Of a DNA stretch of 62,040 nt, positions 15,702 through 25,259 are shown piece by piece. The stretch comes from CALFVT01 sp964513675. GTDB taxonomy: Bacteria > Pseudomonadota > Alphaproteobacteria > Caulobacterales > Maricaulaceae. The position numbers and the translations under genes are program-made. The notes beneath the pieces were generated by a model. That model did no database searches. It was given only the letters and a program-made list of their open reading frames with translations, and was not told the origin of the DNA. Location: the NCBI GenBank assembly GCA_964513675.1, contig CAZEOD010000012.1:1-62040 (forward strand), given 5' to 3'. Positions within the stretch are counted from its first letter, which is position 1. Each line of letters begins with the position of its first letter.

Positions 15702-18668
15702 ATGACCAATAAGCCACGCTCTCAACAAAACCAGCAATTTCTGGATAGTTTATTTCTGGATGGCGGCAATGCTGCCTATTTGGAACAAATGCAGGCGCAT
15801 TACGCCGAAAATCCAAATAATGTTGATGAGAGTTGGCGCGCTTATTTTGCCACGCTCGGCGAAGAGCGCGGCAATGCCATTAAAAACGCAGACGGCCCCA
15901 GCTGGAAACGTCGCGACTGGCCGAAAGATAATAACGGCGAATTAACGGCGGCCCTGACGGGGGATTGGGGCGTTGTGGAAACGGCGGTTAAAGGCAAGGT
16001 CGCTAAAAACCTTTCTGGCGCGTCAGATGCAGATATTCGCCAAGCCACAAAGGATAGCCTTCGCGCGCTGATGCTTATTCGCGCTTACCGTATGCGCGGC
16101 CATTTAATTGCCAATCTTGACCCGCTCGGACTCCATAAACCCGAAGCCCATCCAGAGCTTCGCCCTGAAACCTATGGTTTTTCAGAGGCTGATATGGACC
16201 GCGAGATTTTTATCGACGGCGTTTTAGGCCTCGAAACGGCGACATTGCGGCAAATCATTGACATCGTTAAGCGCACTTATTCATCAACTTTCGGTATTCA
16301 GTTCATGCATATCTCTGACCCCGAAGAGAAGTTATGGCTGCAAGAACGTATTGAAGGCCCTGATAAAGAAATTAGCTTTACCAAAGAAGGCCGCCTCGCG
16401 ATCTTGCAAAAGCTGATTGAAGGCGAAAGTTTTGAGCAATTAATTCATAAACGCTATCCGGGAACCAAACGTTTCGGGATTGACGGGGCGGAAAGCCTAT
16501 TACCGGCGCTGGAGCAAATCATTAAGCGCGGCGGGCAGCTTGGCCTCAAAGATATTAATTTCGGTATGCCGCATCGCGGGCGCTTGAATGTCATGGCCTC
16601 GGTCATGAAAAAGCCCTATTCAGCGATTTTTTATGAGTTTCTCGGCGGCGTCGCTGCGGGCGGTGAAGATTACGGCTCTGGGGATGTGAAATATCATCTC
16701 GGCGTCTCCGATGACCGCGAATTTGACGGCAATAGCGTGCATCTTTCGCTCGCGCCAAATCCGTCGCATTTGGAAGTGGTGGCTCCTGTTGTTATGGGCA
16801 AGACGCGCGCGAAGCAACAAATGGCCTCGGGCACTTATCAGTCTCATAACCCTGAACAAGTGATGGCGGTTATCCTTCACGGTGATAGCGCCTTTGCCGG
16901 TCAAGGCGTGGTGATGGAGGGCTTCCAACTCTCGCAATTAACAGGCTACCGCACCGGCGGCACGATCCATGTGGTTGTGAATAATCAGATCGGCTTTACA
17001 ACGACGCCTGACGAATATCGCTCGGGTCAATATTGCTCTGATGTTGCCTTTATGGTTGAAGCGCCTGTTTTCCATGTTAACGGCGATGATCCCGAAGCGG
17101 TGGTTTATGCCGCGCGGATTGCGACGGAATACCGCCAGAAATTCGGCAAAGATGTTGTCATTGATATTATTTGTTATCGCCGTTACGGCCATAATGAAGG
17201 CGATGATCCGAGCTTTACGCAGCCGCTCATGTATGGCGTGATTAAAAACCTCGAATCGACGGCTAAGACCTATGCCAAACATTTGATCGCCCAAGGCGAT
17301 TTATCAGAGGCGGATTATCAAAAGCGCGTCGATGATTTCTATGCATTTCTAGATACGCAATTTGATGAAGCCAAATCATTTGAGACCAAAGAGCCAGATT
17401 GGCTGCGCGGTGTATGGCACGGTCTTTCGCGCCCTGATGAAGGGGATAGCAAACGCCGCGGCGCGACCTCTGTTGATAAAGCTTTGCTTAAAGATATTGG
17501 AACCAAAATTACGACATTACCAAATTCAGTGAATATGCATCGCACGCTGAAAAAAGTAATTAAAGCGCGGGCTGAGCGCGTTGCCTCTGGCCGTGATATT
17601 GACTGGGGCCTCGCGGAGCATCTCGCTTTTGGTAGCTTGGTGATGGACGGGCATCCGGTTCGGCTGTCAGGCCAAGATTCAGAGCGCGGCACTTTCTCCC
17701 AGCGTCAATCTCATTTCATCGACCAAGTGGATGAAAGAAAATATACGCCGCTGAATAATCTCTCAGATAATCAAGAATATTACCAAGTGCTCAACTCGCA
17801 TTTGTCCGAAGAAGCTGTGCTCGGCTTTGAATATGGGTTTTCCGGCGCGGCGCCCCATGCGCTGACGATTTGGGAAGCGCAATTTGGCGATTTCGCCAAT
17901 GGTGCACAGGTCATGGTCGACCAGTTTATTTCCAGCGCGGAGCAAAAATGGCTGCGTATGTCGGGCCTCGTCATGCTCTTGCCGCATGGTTATGAAGGGC
18001 AGGGACCGGAACATAGCTCGGCCCGCCTCGAGCGCTACTTACAAATGTGCGCCGAAGATAATATGCAGGTCGTCAATCTTTCTACACCGGCGAATTATTT
18101 TCATGCGCTGCGCCGCCAAGTTAAACGCCGCTTTAGAACGCCGCTGATCGTTATGAGCCCCAAAAGCTTGCTCCGTCATAAGCTCTGCGTTTCGACCTTT
18201 GATGAAATGGCGACAGGGTCAGAATTTCACCGCCTCTTGTGGGATGACGCTGAATATCGCCCCGAAGTGAGTGAGATAACGCTGAAAAAAGATAAAGACA
18301 TTCGCCGCGTCCTGGTCTGTTCGGGTAAGGTTTATTATGACCTCTTTGCCGAGCGTGAGCGTCTGGGTGTGAATGATGTTTACTTGCTCCGTCTTGAGCA
18401 ATTCTACCCCTATCCAGATGACGCGATGCAGGCTGAATTAAAGCGCTTTAAAAATGCTGACATGGTCTGGTGTCAAGAAGAGCCGAAAAATATGGGCGCA
18501 TGGGCTTTTGTCAATCCACGTTTAGAGGAGAGCCTCATCGCCATAGATGCCAAGCACACGCGGGCGCGCTATGTTGGCCGCCCTGCTGCGGCCTCGACAG
18601 CCACAGGTATCGGCGCTAAACATAAAAAAGAACAACAAGCTGTCCTTGACGGCGCATTCGAAAAATAG
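15702..18668 (+). CDS. sucA: 2-oxoglutarate dehydrogenase E1 component
   Basis: Thiamine-diphosphate-dependent decarboxylase of the 2-oxoglutarate dehydrogenase complex, 988 aa, normal for alphaproteobacteria. The N-terminal E2/E3-interacting segment reads FLDSLFLDGGNAAYLEQM. The active-site block GMPHRGRLNVMASVM, the ThDP motif HGDSAFAGQGVVMEGFQLS (in parts) and NNQIGFTT follow, with YGHNEGDDPSF and the C-terminal EPKNMGAW. Together with SucB and Lpd it makes succinyl-CoA for SucCD, encoded just upstream. It ends 25 bp before sucB. Confidence 0.98.
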   Translation: MTNKPRSQQNQQFLDSLFLDGGNAAYLEQMQAHYAENPNNVDESWRAYFATLGEERGNAIKNADGPSWKRRDWPKDNNGELTAALTGDWGVVETAVKGKVAKNLSGASDADIRQATKDSLRALMLIRAYRMRGHLIANLDPLGLHKPEAHPELRPETYGFSEADMDREIFIDGVLGLETATLRQIIDIVKRTYSSTFGIQFMHISDPEEKLWLQERIEGPDKEISFTKEGRLAILQKLIEGESFEQLIHKRYPGTKRFGIDGAESLLPALEQIIKRGGQLGLKDINFGMPHRGRLNVMASVMKKPYSAIFYEFLGGVAAGGEDYGSGDVKYHLGVSDDREFDGNSVHLSLAPNPSHLEVVAPVVMGKTRAKQQMASGTYQSHNPEQVMAVILHGDSAFAGQGVVMEGFQLSQLTGYRTGGTIHVVVNNQIGFTTTPDEYRSGQYCSDVAFMVEAPVFHVNGDDPEAVVYAARIATEYRQKFGKDVVIDIICYRRYGHNEGDDPSFTQPLMYGVIKNLESTAKTYAKHLIAQGDLSEADYQKRVDDFYAFLDTQFDEAKSFETKEPDWLRGVWHGLSRPDEGDSKRRGATSVDKALLKDIGTKITTLPNSVNMHRTLKKVIKARAERVASGRDIDWGLAEHLAFGSLVMDGHPVRLSGQDSERGTFSQRQSHFIDQVDERKYTPLNNLSDNQEYYQVLNSHLSEEAVLGFEYGFSGAAPHALTIWEAQFGDFANGAQVMVDQFISSAEQKWLRMSGLVMLLPHGYEGQGPEHSSARLERYLQMCAEDNMQVVNLSTPANYFHALRRQVKRRFRTPLIVMSPKSLLRHKLCVSTFDEMATGSEFHRLLWDDAEYRPEVSEITLKKDKDIRRVLVCSGKVYYDLFAERERLGVNDVYLLRLEQFYPYPDDAMQAELKRFKNADMVWCQEEPKNMGAWAFVNPRLEESLIAIDAKHTRARYVGRPAAASTATGIGAKHKKEQQAVLDGAFEK

Positions 18669-18693
18669 GCTTCGGCCAGCAAAGTAGGTTATT

Positions 18694-20226
18694 ATGACGG
18701 ATATTAAAGTCCCAAATGTTGGCGAAAGCGTTTCGGAAGTCACGATCGCGACATGGTTTAAAAAAGTTGGTGATAGCGTCAAAAAAGACGAAGCGCTTGT
18801 TGAGCTTGAAACCGATAAAGCCGCGCAAGAACTAGTCTCGCCGGAAGATGGTGTCTTGACTGAAATTATTGTCGCCGAGGGTGATAATGCGGTGGTCGGC
18901 GCGTTGATCGCGCGGCTCGGCGCAGCGGGTGCGGGGGCGTCTAAGGCGCCTGCGTCTAAAGCGTCCACGGCTGAACCGAAATCTGAAACAGCACCGGTTA
19001 ACGGCGGCTCTGAGCTTGCGATTAATGTACCGAATGTCGGCGAATCTGTTTCCGAAGTGACCGTTGCGACTTGGATGAAAAAACCGGGTGATGCGGTGGC
19101 CAAAGATGAAGCCATTGTAGAGCTTGAAACCGATAAGGCGGCGCAAGAACTTGTCGCGCCTGAATCCGGTGTTATGGGTGATATTTTGGTCGCTGAAGGC
19201 GATGTGGCAAAAGTGGGGCAGCAGATTGCCGTGCTTTTAGCCGGTGCGTCGGGCGGGGCTATCGCGCCGTCTAAAGGCTCGGCCGGTGATGAAGGCGGCG
19301 GTGTCGGTGTTGTAGCGTCCGTGAATGAACCTACAGCCATGAGCAAAGACCCGATGCCGAGCGCGTCGCGTATCATCAAGGAAAACGGGTTGGATGCAGG
19401 CTCTATTGCGGGCACAGGCAAAGATGGCCGCATCACAAAGGGCGATGCGCTGTCCGCCAAAGCCAACCCTGCACCAGTGGCCACAGCGCCTGCTCCTGCC
19501 GCGCCATCTGCGCCGCGCGATTTGGGGCCACGCGAGGAACGGGTTCGCATGTCGCGCCTGCGCCAAACTATCGCGCGTCGTTTGAAAGATGCGCAAAATA
19601 CAGCCGCGATGCTAACGACCTATAATGAAGCGGATATGAGCGCCGTGATGGCAATGCGCTCGCAATATAAAGAAACCTTCCTTAAGAAACACGGCATTAA
19701 ACTGGGCTTTATGAGCTTTTTCGTCAAAGCTTGTGTGCAAGCCCTCAAAGATGTTCCGTCGGTTAATGCCGAAATTGACGGAACGGATATTATTTTCAAA
19801 AATTTCTATGATATTAGCATCGCGGTTGGCACGCCCAAAGGGCTTGTTGTTCCTGTGCTGCGGGGATGTGATGAACTATCACTGGGCGGGATTGAAAAAG
19901 GCATTTCAGCGCTCGGTGCAAAAGCACGCGACGGGCAGCTCTCTATGGCGGATATGTCCGGCGGGACGTTCACGATCTCAAACGGCGGTGTTTACGGCTC
20001 CTTGATGTCATCGCCAATTTTGAATCCGCCGCAATCCGGTATTCTTGGTATGCATAAAATCGAAAAGCGTCCGATTGTTGTGAATGATGAAATTGTTATC
20101 CGCCCGATGATGTATCTGGCGCTGTCTTACGATCACCGGATTGTTGACGGTAAGGAAGCTGTGACCTTCCTCGTGCGGGTGAAAGAATGTCTCGAAGATC
20201 CTGAGCGTCTGCTTCTCGATCTTTAA
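18694..20226 (+). CDS. sucB: 2-oxoglutarate dehydrogenase E2 component with two lipoyl domains
   Basis: Dihydrolipoyl succinyltransferase core of the complex, 510 aa, about 100 longer than the usual single-lipoyl SucB. Two lipoyl domains occur in tandem (residues about 3-76 and 109-182), each with VELETDKAAQEL; the lipoylated lysines are K42 and K148. By hand count the two domains are about 75% identical. Ala/Pro/Ser-rich linkers follow, then a peripheral-subunit-binding domain (PSASRIIKENG, about 217-250), then the catalytic domain with YDHRIVDGK (H481, D485). It directly follows sucA and is closed by a strong terminator. Confidence 0.97.
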   Translation: MTDIKVPNVGESVSEVTIATWFKKVGDSVKKDEALVELETDKAAQELVSPEDGVLTEIIVAEGDNAVVGALIARLGAAGAGASKAPASKASTAEPKSETAPVNGGSELAINVPNVGESVSEVTVATWMKKPGDAVAKDEAIVELETDKAAQELVAPESGVMGDILVAEGDVAKVGQQIAVLLAGASGGAIAPSKGSAGDEGGGVGVVASVNEPTAMSKDPMPSASRIIKENGLDAGSIAGTGKDGRITKGDALSAKANPAPVATAPAPAAPSAPRDLGPREERVRMSRLRQTIARRLKDAQNTAAMLTTYNEADMSAVMAMRSQYKETFLKKHGIKLGFMSFFVKACVQALKDVPSVNAEIDGTDIIFKNFYDISIAVGTPKGLVVPVLRGCDELSLGGIEKGISALGAKARDGQLSMADMSGGTFTISNGGVYGSLMSSPILNPPQSGILGMHKIEKRPIVVNDEIVIRPMMYLALSYDHRIVDGKEAVTFLVRVKECLEDPERLLLDL

Positions 20227-20254
20227 TCCTCGCGGTTATATAAAATGATATAAG

Positions 20255-20283
20255 GAGCGCTGTTTTGACAGCGCTCTTTTTTT
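20255..20283 (+). terminator. Intrinsic terminator of the sucCDAB operon
   Basis: A perfect 9-bp stem GAGCGCTGT/ACAGCGCTC with loop TTTG is followed by seven T residues. It separates sucB from the two downstream genes. Confidence 0.95.
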
Positions 20284-20322
20284 GTCCTTTAATCCTGATC
20301 TAAATAAAAAAGGGAGAGGTTT

Positions 20323-20763
20323 ATGTCAGGCTTAACAAAGCAATCTGCCGGCGCGTTATTTTGGGGCGTCGCTGTTTTATGTATATTATGGAATGCAATC
20401 GGCTGTTATATGTATTATTTGGACATGACTCTCTCTGATGCGGCCTATACCGAAGGCTATGGGCAAGCGATGACAGATATGCGCGATCACGTTCCAACAT
20501 GGTCAACGGCGTCTTATGCGATTGCGGTGTGGATCGGGCTTGTGGCTTCTATATCCCTCTTGTTTCGCAAGCGGTTTGCTGTGACTTTATTTATGATTTC
20601 GCTTTTCGCCGCTATTTTAAGCTTCGCTTGGGGGCTACTTAATGCAGATATGCGCGCGGCCACAGGGGCAATGGGATGGGTGATGCCCATTATTGTTGTC
20701 GGGCTTGGCTGTCTTGAGATTTGGTGGTCGCGAAAAAAAGTCTCGGACGGAACATTATCCTAA
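20323..20763 (+). CDS. Four-helix membrane protein, unknown function
   Basis: A 146-residue membrane protein with four predicted helices (about 12-33, 60-78, 84-106, 118-135). The loop between helices 1 and 2 contains LSDAAYTEGYGQAMTDM and PTWSTASYAIAVW, a pattern I have seen in small sugar-transporter-like membrane proteins next to sucB/lpd in Hyphomonadaceae-type genomes, but I cannot name a family with confidence. GGGAGAGG at 20311-20318 supports the start at 20323. It lies between the sucB terminator and lpd. Confidence 0.7.
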   Translation: MSGLTKQSAGALFWGVAVLCILWNAIGCYMYYLDMTLSDAAYTEGYGQAMTDMRDHVPTWSTASYAIAVWIGLVASISLLFRKRFAVTLFMISLFAAILSFAWGLLNADMRAATGAMGWVMPIIVVGLGCLEIWWSRKKVSDGTLS

Positions 20764-20882
20764 TTTGAGGCTTCTACCGCGCGGTTAAACGCTTATCATA
20801 TTGCGCAGATGCTACGTCATAGAGATTGACCCTGTTCGCATCCTCGCTTAAATGAACACATATATTTAGCATGGAGCCCATC

Positions 20883-22274
20883 ATGGCAGACACATATGAT
20901 ATTCTCGTAATTGGCGGCGGGCCAGGCGGTTATAACTGCGCCATTCGCGCGGGACAATTGGGCCTTAAAGTCGGCTGTATTGAAACGCGAAAAACATTAG
21001 GCGGAACCTGTTTGAATGTTGGCTGTATCCCGTCCAAAGCGCTCCTTCATGCGACAGAAATGCTTGAAACTGCGCAAAAAGACTTTGACGCGATGGGCAT
21101 TACAACCGGTAAAATCGGGCATGATCTTGGTAAGATGATGGCCGCGAAGGAAAAGACGGTGAGCGGCCTAACGGACGGCATTAAATATCTATTTAAGAAA
21201 AATAAAGTCGACCATATCGAAGGCTTTGGTAAGATTATTGATGCCGGCACGGTCGATGTTGATGGCAAGACCTATAAAACCAAAAATATTGTCATTGCAA
21301 CTGGCTCCGAAGTGGCTTCGCTCCCGGGTATTGAGGTGGATGAAACGCGCATCGTGTCATCAACGGGGGCATTGGAATTAAAAAAGGTTCCTAAGAAATT
21401 ACTCGTCATTGGCGGCGGCGTTATCGGCCTTGAGCTTGGATCTGTCTGGCGGCGTTTGGGCGCAGAGGTGACAGTGGTTGAATATCTCGACCATATTATG
21501 CCGGGTATGGACGCCGAAGTGCAAAAACATGCGCTGCGGATATTTAAAAAACAGAAGATGAAATTTGAACTGGGCCGCAAAGTCACCGGTATTGATACCA
21601 GCAAGAAATCCGGCTTGATGGTTCAGACCGAAGCCAGCAAAGGCGGCAGCGCTAAAGATATAGACGCGGATGTTGTCCTTGTCTGTATTGGCCGCCGTCC
21701 GTTTACAAAGGGGCTGGGACTAGAAGGCGCAGGGGTGTCTACGGATAAACGCGGCTTTATTGAAACCGATCATTATAAGACCTCTGTTGCGGGTATTTTC
21801 GCGGTAGGGGATTGCACCGTGGGGCCAATGCTTGCGCATAAAGCCGAAGATGAAGGCGTTGCTGCGGCCGAGATTATTGCGGGCAAAGCCGGCCATGTAA
21901 ATTATGATGTCATTCCAGGTGTAGTTTATACCGCGCCGGAAATCGCATCTGTCGGCAAGACTGAAGAAGAATTAAAAGCCGCGGGCATTGCTTATAAGAA
22001 AGGGAAATTTCCCTTTACGGCCAATTCGCGCGCGCGGGCTAATCATCAAACGGATGGGTTTGTTAAAATTCTTGCACATGCGGAAACGGATGAAATTCTC
22101 GGCGCGCATATGATTGGCGCGCATGTTGGCGATCTTATTGCCGAAGTTTGTGTGGCGATGGAATTTCGCGCAGCTTCTGAGGATATTGCGCGGACTTGCC
22201 ATGCCCATCCGACCATCACCGAAGCCGTGCGTCAGGCGGCGATGGACGTTGAAGGCTGGACGATGCAAATGTAA
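20883..22274 (+). CDS. lpd: Dihydrolipoyl dehydrogenase (E3)
   Basis: FAD-dependent reoxidation of the lipoyl groups of 2-oxo acid dehydrogenases. It is 463 aa. The FAD-binding GGGPGG follows DILVI; the redox disulfide is in GGTCLNVGCIPSK; the NAD-binding GGGVIGLELG sits near residue 180; the active-site histidine is in HAHPTITEA close to the C-terminus. The ATG at 20883 is preceded by GGAG with good spacing, while the in-frame ATG at 20871 has none. The stop codon lies inside the first copy of a 14-bp tandem repeat. Confidence 0.97.
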   Translation: MADTYDILVIGGGPGGYNCAIRAGQLGLKVGCIETRKTLGGTCLNVGCIPSKALLHATEMLETAQKDFDAMGITTGKIGHDLGKMMAAKEKTVSGLTDGIKYLFKKNKVDHIEGFGKIIDAGTVDVDGKTYKTKNIVIATGSEVASLPGIEVDETRIVSSTGALELKKVPKKLLVIGGGVIGLELGSVWRRLGAEVTVVEYLDHIMPGMDAEVQKHALRIFKKQKMKFELGRKVTGIDTSKKSGLMVQTEASKGGSAKDIDADVVLVCIGRRPFTKGLGLEGAGVSTDKRGFIETDHYKTSVAGIFAVGDCTVGPMLAHKAEDEGVAAAEIIAGKAGHVNYDVIPGVVYTAPEIASVGKTEEELKAAGIAYKKGKFPFTANSRARANHQTDGFVKILAHAETDEILGAHMIGAHVGDLIAEVCVAMEFRAASEDIARTCHAHPTITEAVRQAAMDVEGWTMQM

Positions 22275-22352
22275 CTGGGCAAATGTAACTGGGCAGCTGT
22301 AACTGGGTAGATGTAGCTGAGCAGATGTAGCTGGGCATATGTAGCTTGGGCG
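22269..22352 (+). repeat. Six-copy 14-bp tandem repeat over the lpd stop codon
   Basis: Units start at 22269, 22283, 22297, 22311, 22325 and 22339; the consensus is ATGTARCTGGGCAG with one to three differences per copy. Copy 1 contains the lpd TAA (22272-22274); the rest are non-coding. The order of divergence (AACTGGG in copies 1-3, AGCTG in 4-6) suggests stepwise slippage expansion. The remaining bases to 22436 hold no gene. Confidence 0.95.
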
Positions 22353-22436
22353 AAATCTAGTTTTGCCAAAGCTAATTGGGCGCTATATGGTATTTTATAA
22401 AAGCGGGGCTTTTCGGGCTTCTTTAATCGCCTGATC

Positions 22437-24077
22437 CTAATTTTCCGGCGTCACGGGAATTGTAATGGGCAAGGTTTTATTGGCCGGCACATTGGAAAAT
22501 CCGCTTTGATTGCCATTTTGGAATTTAATCACAATCCGTTCTGCTTTTTCAAATTCTCCAAGGCCAAATGTGACGCGGCGGGTGCCGTCCGACCCCAATC
22601 CTTGGCCGGCTATAACTTGTTTGTAGCGATGGGTAAAATCGGGGAGGGTGAGCATGATTTCCGCATTCAGGCTGGCGGCTATATTGGGGAAATCTAGCGC
22701 GATATAATTATTTTCTGTGGGCTGGCTGATATAAGCAAGAGCGGGGCCTGCGACATTGGCCCAAACAAGGTCAGGGCGGCCATCACCGTTAAAGTCCGAT
22801 ATTAAAGGCGCAATTCCAAAATGCGGATTAACAGCGCCAGCGGTTTTTTCAACGGGCGTAAAATCTGTCCCGTTCCCGAGTAATATTTTGCCGTTATAGC
22901 GCGTCATGATAAATTGCGCGGGCATACGCGCATAGTTTTGGCTCATGATAATATCTTCGAAACTATCGAGATTTATGTCGGCAAAAACGGCCCCCCAACC
23001 AAAGCCGTAGCGGTTGACTTTGGCGGTTTTAGCTCTGTCTTCATAGCCATATCCGTCTTGGTTGCGAAACAAAATATGCTCAGGATTAAATATATCATCT
23101 TTCGATAGGTCACCGCGTAATATCATCGGCGGGAGCGTATATCCGACATTTGAAAAAAAGGCGTCCATCCAGCCGTCATTATCATAATCCCCAATGGCAA
23201 CCCCCATTGGATAGGCATAATCTGACGGATTGGGCTGCGGCGTAAACCCTTTGCCTTGGGTATTAATATAAGTTTCGACCTTTCCGGTATCTTGCGCAAT
23301 AATAAGATCGGAGAATCCATCGCGGTTCATATCAGCAAAGACGCCAAGAAACGTATTATGTTGCCGCCAAATTCCCCACTCTTTTGAAACATCTTTAAAG
23401 TCTTCACCGCCCATATTCATAAATAAATGACTAAAGCCGCCATAGCCATCAGCAAAGATCGTTTCGCCTTCAACGCGCTCAATTTTAATATAGCCCGCCA
23501 CATAAAGATCGACGCGTCCATCTTTATTAATATCGCCCAAGCCAATAGAGAGCGGTGTTGTATTGCCGGCGTGCTCGCGCTCGCCGCCTAATTTTAAGGG
23601 CAGTTTCCGGCTGTCAAAGCCGGCGCCGGTATTTTCATGATACCAAATGCCGCTTTGCCGTGCTGTGAACAAGTCGACATCGCCGTCTTCATCAAGGTCA
23701 ATATGGGCGGCGCCGTGAGTGGCATCAATGTCATCTTTATCAAGTGATATATTAAGCCGCGTGAAGGCCGTTCCATTAAAGCGGAAAAAGCCATCGGGCT
23801 GTTTATCGCCGCCGCCAAGGAACAACTCGTCTTGGCCGTCACCGTCAATGTCAAAAGCCGCGCTGGCAAGAAAGGGCAGTGAGGCGTTTAAATTTAGCTT
23901 ATTCTCAAATGGCAGGGCGGCCTGCGTAAATCTTAACGGGGTTTCACCTTGCGGAACTTTCTCGCCTTGCCATGCACGCAGCATAATAATGAGGGCGATA
24001 ATCACCGCTATAAAAATAAGGAGCAGGCAGGCAAGGACTTTACCAATAGAAAAGTGAGGCGGCGTTTTGGCTGGCAT
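22437..24077 (-). CDS. Membrane-anchored FG-GAP/ASPIC-UnbV (CRTAC-like) protein
   Basis: A 546-residue protein with an N-terminal membrane helix (about 14-37) and a large extracytoplasmic part. FG-GAP/VCBS repeats with calcium-loop-like acidic motifs recur: DIDGDGQDELFLGG, DLDEDGDVDLF, DINKDGRVDLYVAG, DMNRDGFSDLI, DYDNDGWMDAFF, DINLDSFEDII, DFNGDGRPDLVW, a seven-bladed beta-propeller pattern. The C-terminus (GQGLGSDGTRRVTFGLG) is the ASPIC/UnbV domain. I chose the ATG at 24077 for the AAGGGA site in front; the frame also allows 24125. Such proteins bind surfaces or ligands outside the cell; no specific role is known here. Confidence 0.85.
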   Translation of the reverse strand: MPAKTPPHFSIGKVLACLLLIFIAVIIALIIMLRAWQGEKVPQGETPLRFTQAALPFENKLNLNASLPFLASAAFDIDGDGQDELFLGGGDKQPDGFFRFNGTAFTRLNISLDKDDIDATHGAAHIDLDEDGDVDLFTARQSGIWYHENTGAGFDSRKLPLKLGGEREHAGNTTPLSIGLGDINKDGRVDLYVAGYIKIERVEGETIFADGYGGFSHLFMNMGGEDFKDVSKEWGIWRQHNTFLGVFADMNRDGFSDLIIAQDTGKVETYINTQGKGFTPQPNPSDYAYPMGVAIGDYDNDGWMDAFFSNVGYTLPPMILRGDLSKDDIFNPEHILFRNQDGYGYEDRAKTAKVNRYGFGWGAVFADINLDSFEDIIMSQNYARMPAQFIMTRYNGKILLGNGTDFTPVEKTAGAVNPHFGIAPLISDFNGDGRPDLVWANVAGPALAYISQPTENNYIALDFPNIAASLNAEIMLTLPDFTHRYKQVIAGQGLGSDGTRRVTFGLGEFEKAERIVIKFQNGNQSGFSNVPANKTLPITIPVTPEN

Positions 24078-24205
24078 GTGGCTGTCCCTTGTCTTGAGCC
24101 TGAATATTTTCACATTCGCGCTCATATGATGCTGGAATTTGACAGGGCAAGCAAGCTCGGCGTGTTAAGGGCCTTATAGGGTCTTGAGCCGCAAAGTTAT
24201 AAAGC

Positions 24206-25171
24206 TCATTTTTTAAGCGCTCGTTTCTTGCGTGCGCGCGGATGGGCGTCATTGTGAATACCGATAAGCTGGGCGGCATTGACATGGGTGTAACGTTGGG
24301 TCGTCGATAGGTTTTCATGTCCTAATAAGGTTTGAATCGTCCTTAAATCTCCGCCTTCGGCTAAAAGATGCGTCGCGAAGCTATGCCGTAAGGCGTGGGG
24401 CGTTGTGCTTTCGGGCAGACCCAGCGCGCCGCGCAAACGGCGAATTTCTGTCTGGATGATTTCAGGCCGTAAAACCCCGCCGCGAACGCCGCGAAATATA
24501 GGCTGATTTTCACCCAGAGCGAGGGGGTAGCTTTCGATGTAATTATTTACCGCCTGTTTAACGGCCGGTAAAAGCGGAACAATACGTGTTTTTTGGCCTT
24601 TACCCGTCACCCGCAGAACATCGCCCAGCGGCAGGTCTTGGGTGCTAATCATAAGCATTTCCGCAATCCGCAGACCCGCGCCATATAGCAAGCACATCGC
24701 AGCATGATTGCGGTGAGTGACCCAAATCTCTTGGTTTTTCGGACCATTTTTCTTTAATATATCAAAATCTGCCATGTCTTTCGCTTGAGCCGATGTCACA
24801 GCTTTGGGGAGAGGGGGCTTTGTTTTCGGGCCTTTAACAAGGGCGATGGCGGCGTTTTTTACCGTCCATCGGCGCTCGATATATCGGAAAAAACTTCGAA
24901 GAGATGACAAATGACGAGCAAGGGAATTTGGCGATAACCCGTCAATCCCGCGGCGGCGCGCGGCAATGTAGCTTCGAAAATCACGCAAGCTAATATCTGG
25001 GATACGCTGTAATGTCAGCGCCGCTCCGTGATGGGCGGCGATAAAGTCAAAAAAAGCTGAAATATCCCGCTCATATGCGCTTGATGTTTTGGGCGACATG
25101 CGGCGCTCTCCTGAAAGATGATCCAGAAAAGCTTTGAGCATATCGCAGCTTGATATCGCAGGAATAACCAT
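24206..25171 (-). CDS. xerC: Tyrosine recombinase XerC
   Basis: A 321-residue site-specific recombinase that resolves chromosome dimers at dif with XerD. The N-terminal SAM-like core-binding domain has the usual FLDHLSGERRMSPKT...AYERDI. The catalytic residues are visible: R in YGAGLRIAEM, K in VTGKGQKTR, HALRHSFATHLL for the H-x-x-R, LGHENLSTTQRYTHV for the second histidine and the nucleophilic tyrosine. No mobile element genes surround it and the gene is full length, so a housekeeping Xer is more likely than an integrase. The start may be a few codons further in (MLKAFL). Confidence 0.93.
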   Translation of the reverse strand: MVIPAISSCDMLKAFLDHLSGERRMSPKTSSAYERDISAFFDFIAAHHGAALTLQRIPDISLRDFRSYIAARRRGIDGLSPNSLARHLSSLRSFFRYIERRWTVKNAAIALVKGPKTKPPLPKAVTSAQAKDMADFDILKKNGPKNQEIWVTHRNHAAMCLLYGAGLRIAEMLMISTQDLPLGDVLRVTGKGQKTRIVPLLPAVKQAVNNYIESYPLALGENQPIFRGVRGGVLRPEIIQTEIRRLRGALGLPESTTPHALRHSFATHLLAEGGDLRTIQTLLGHENLSTTQRYTHVNAAQLIGIHNDAHPRARKKRALKK

Positions 25172-25259
25172 GGCTTAATGTGCCATAAATAGGGTTAAGA
25201 AATTGTATCAGCGATAAGCTTCCCTTTGCTTTACGCTCATGAGCGCCTATATCTTAGCT

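Noticed and set aside
18522..19550. A 342-codon open frame antisense to sucB
   Set aside because: It mirrors the codon pattern of the lipoyl domains and linkers (Ser/Ala/Thr-rich, repeated with the two domains), has no ribosome site or family resemblance, while sucB on the plus strand is certain.
22269..22352. CRISPR array
   Set aside because: Units are contiguous 14-bp copies without spacers and no cas genes are present.
24206..25171. Phage or integron integrase
   Set aside because: Length and motifs fit housekeeping XerC; no attachment repeats, cargo genes or tRNA are nearby.
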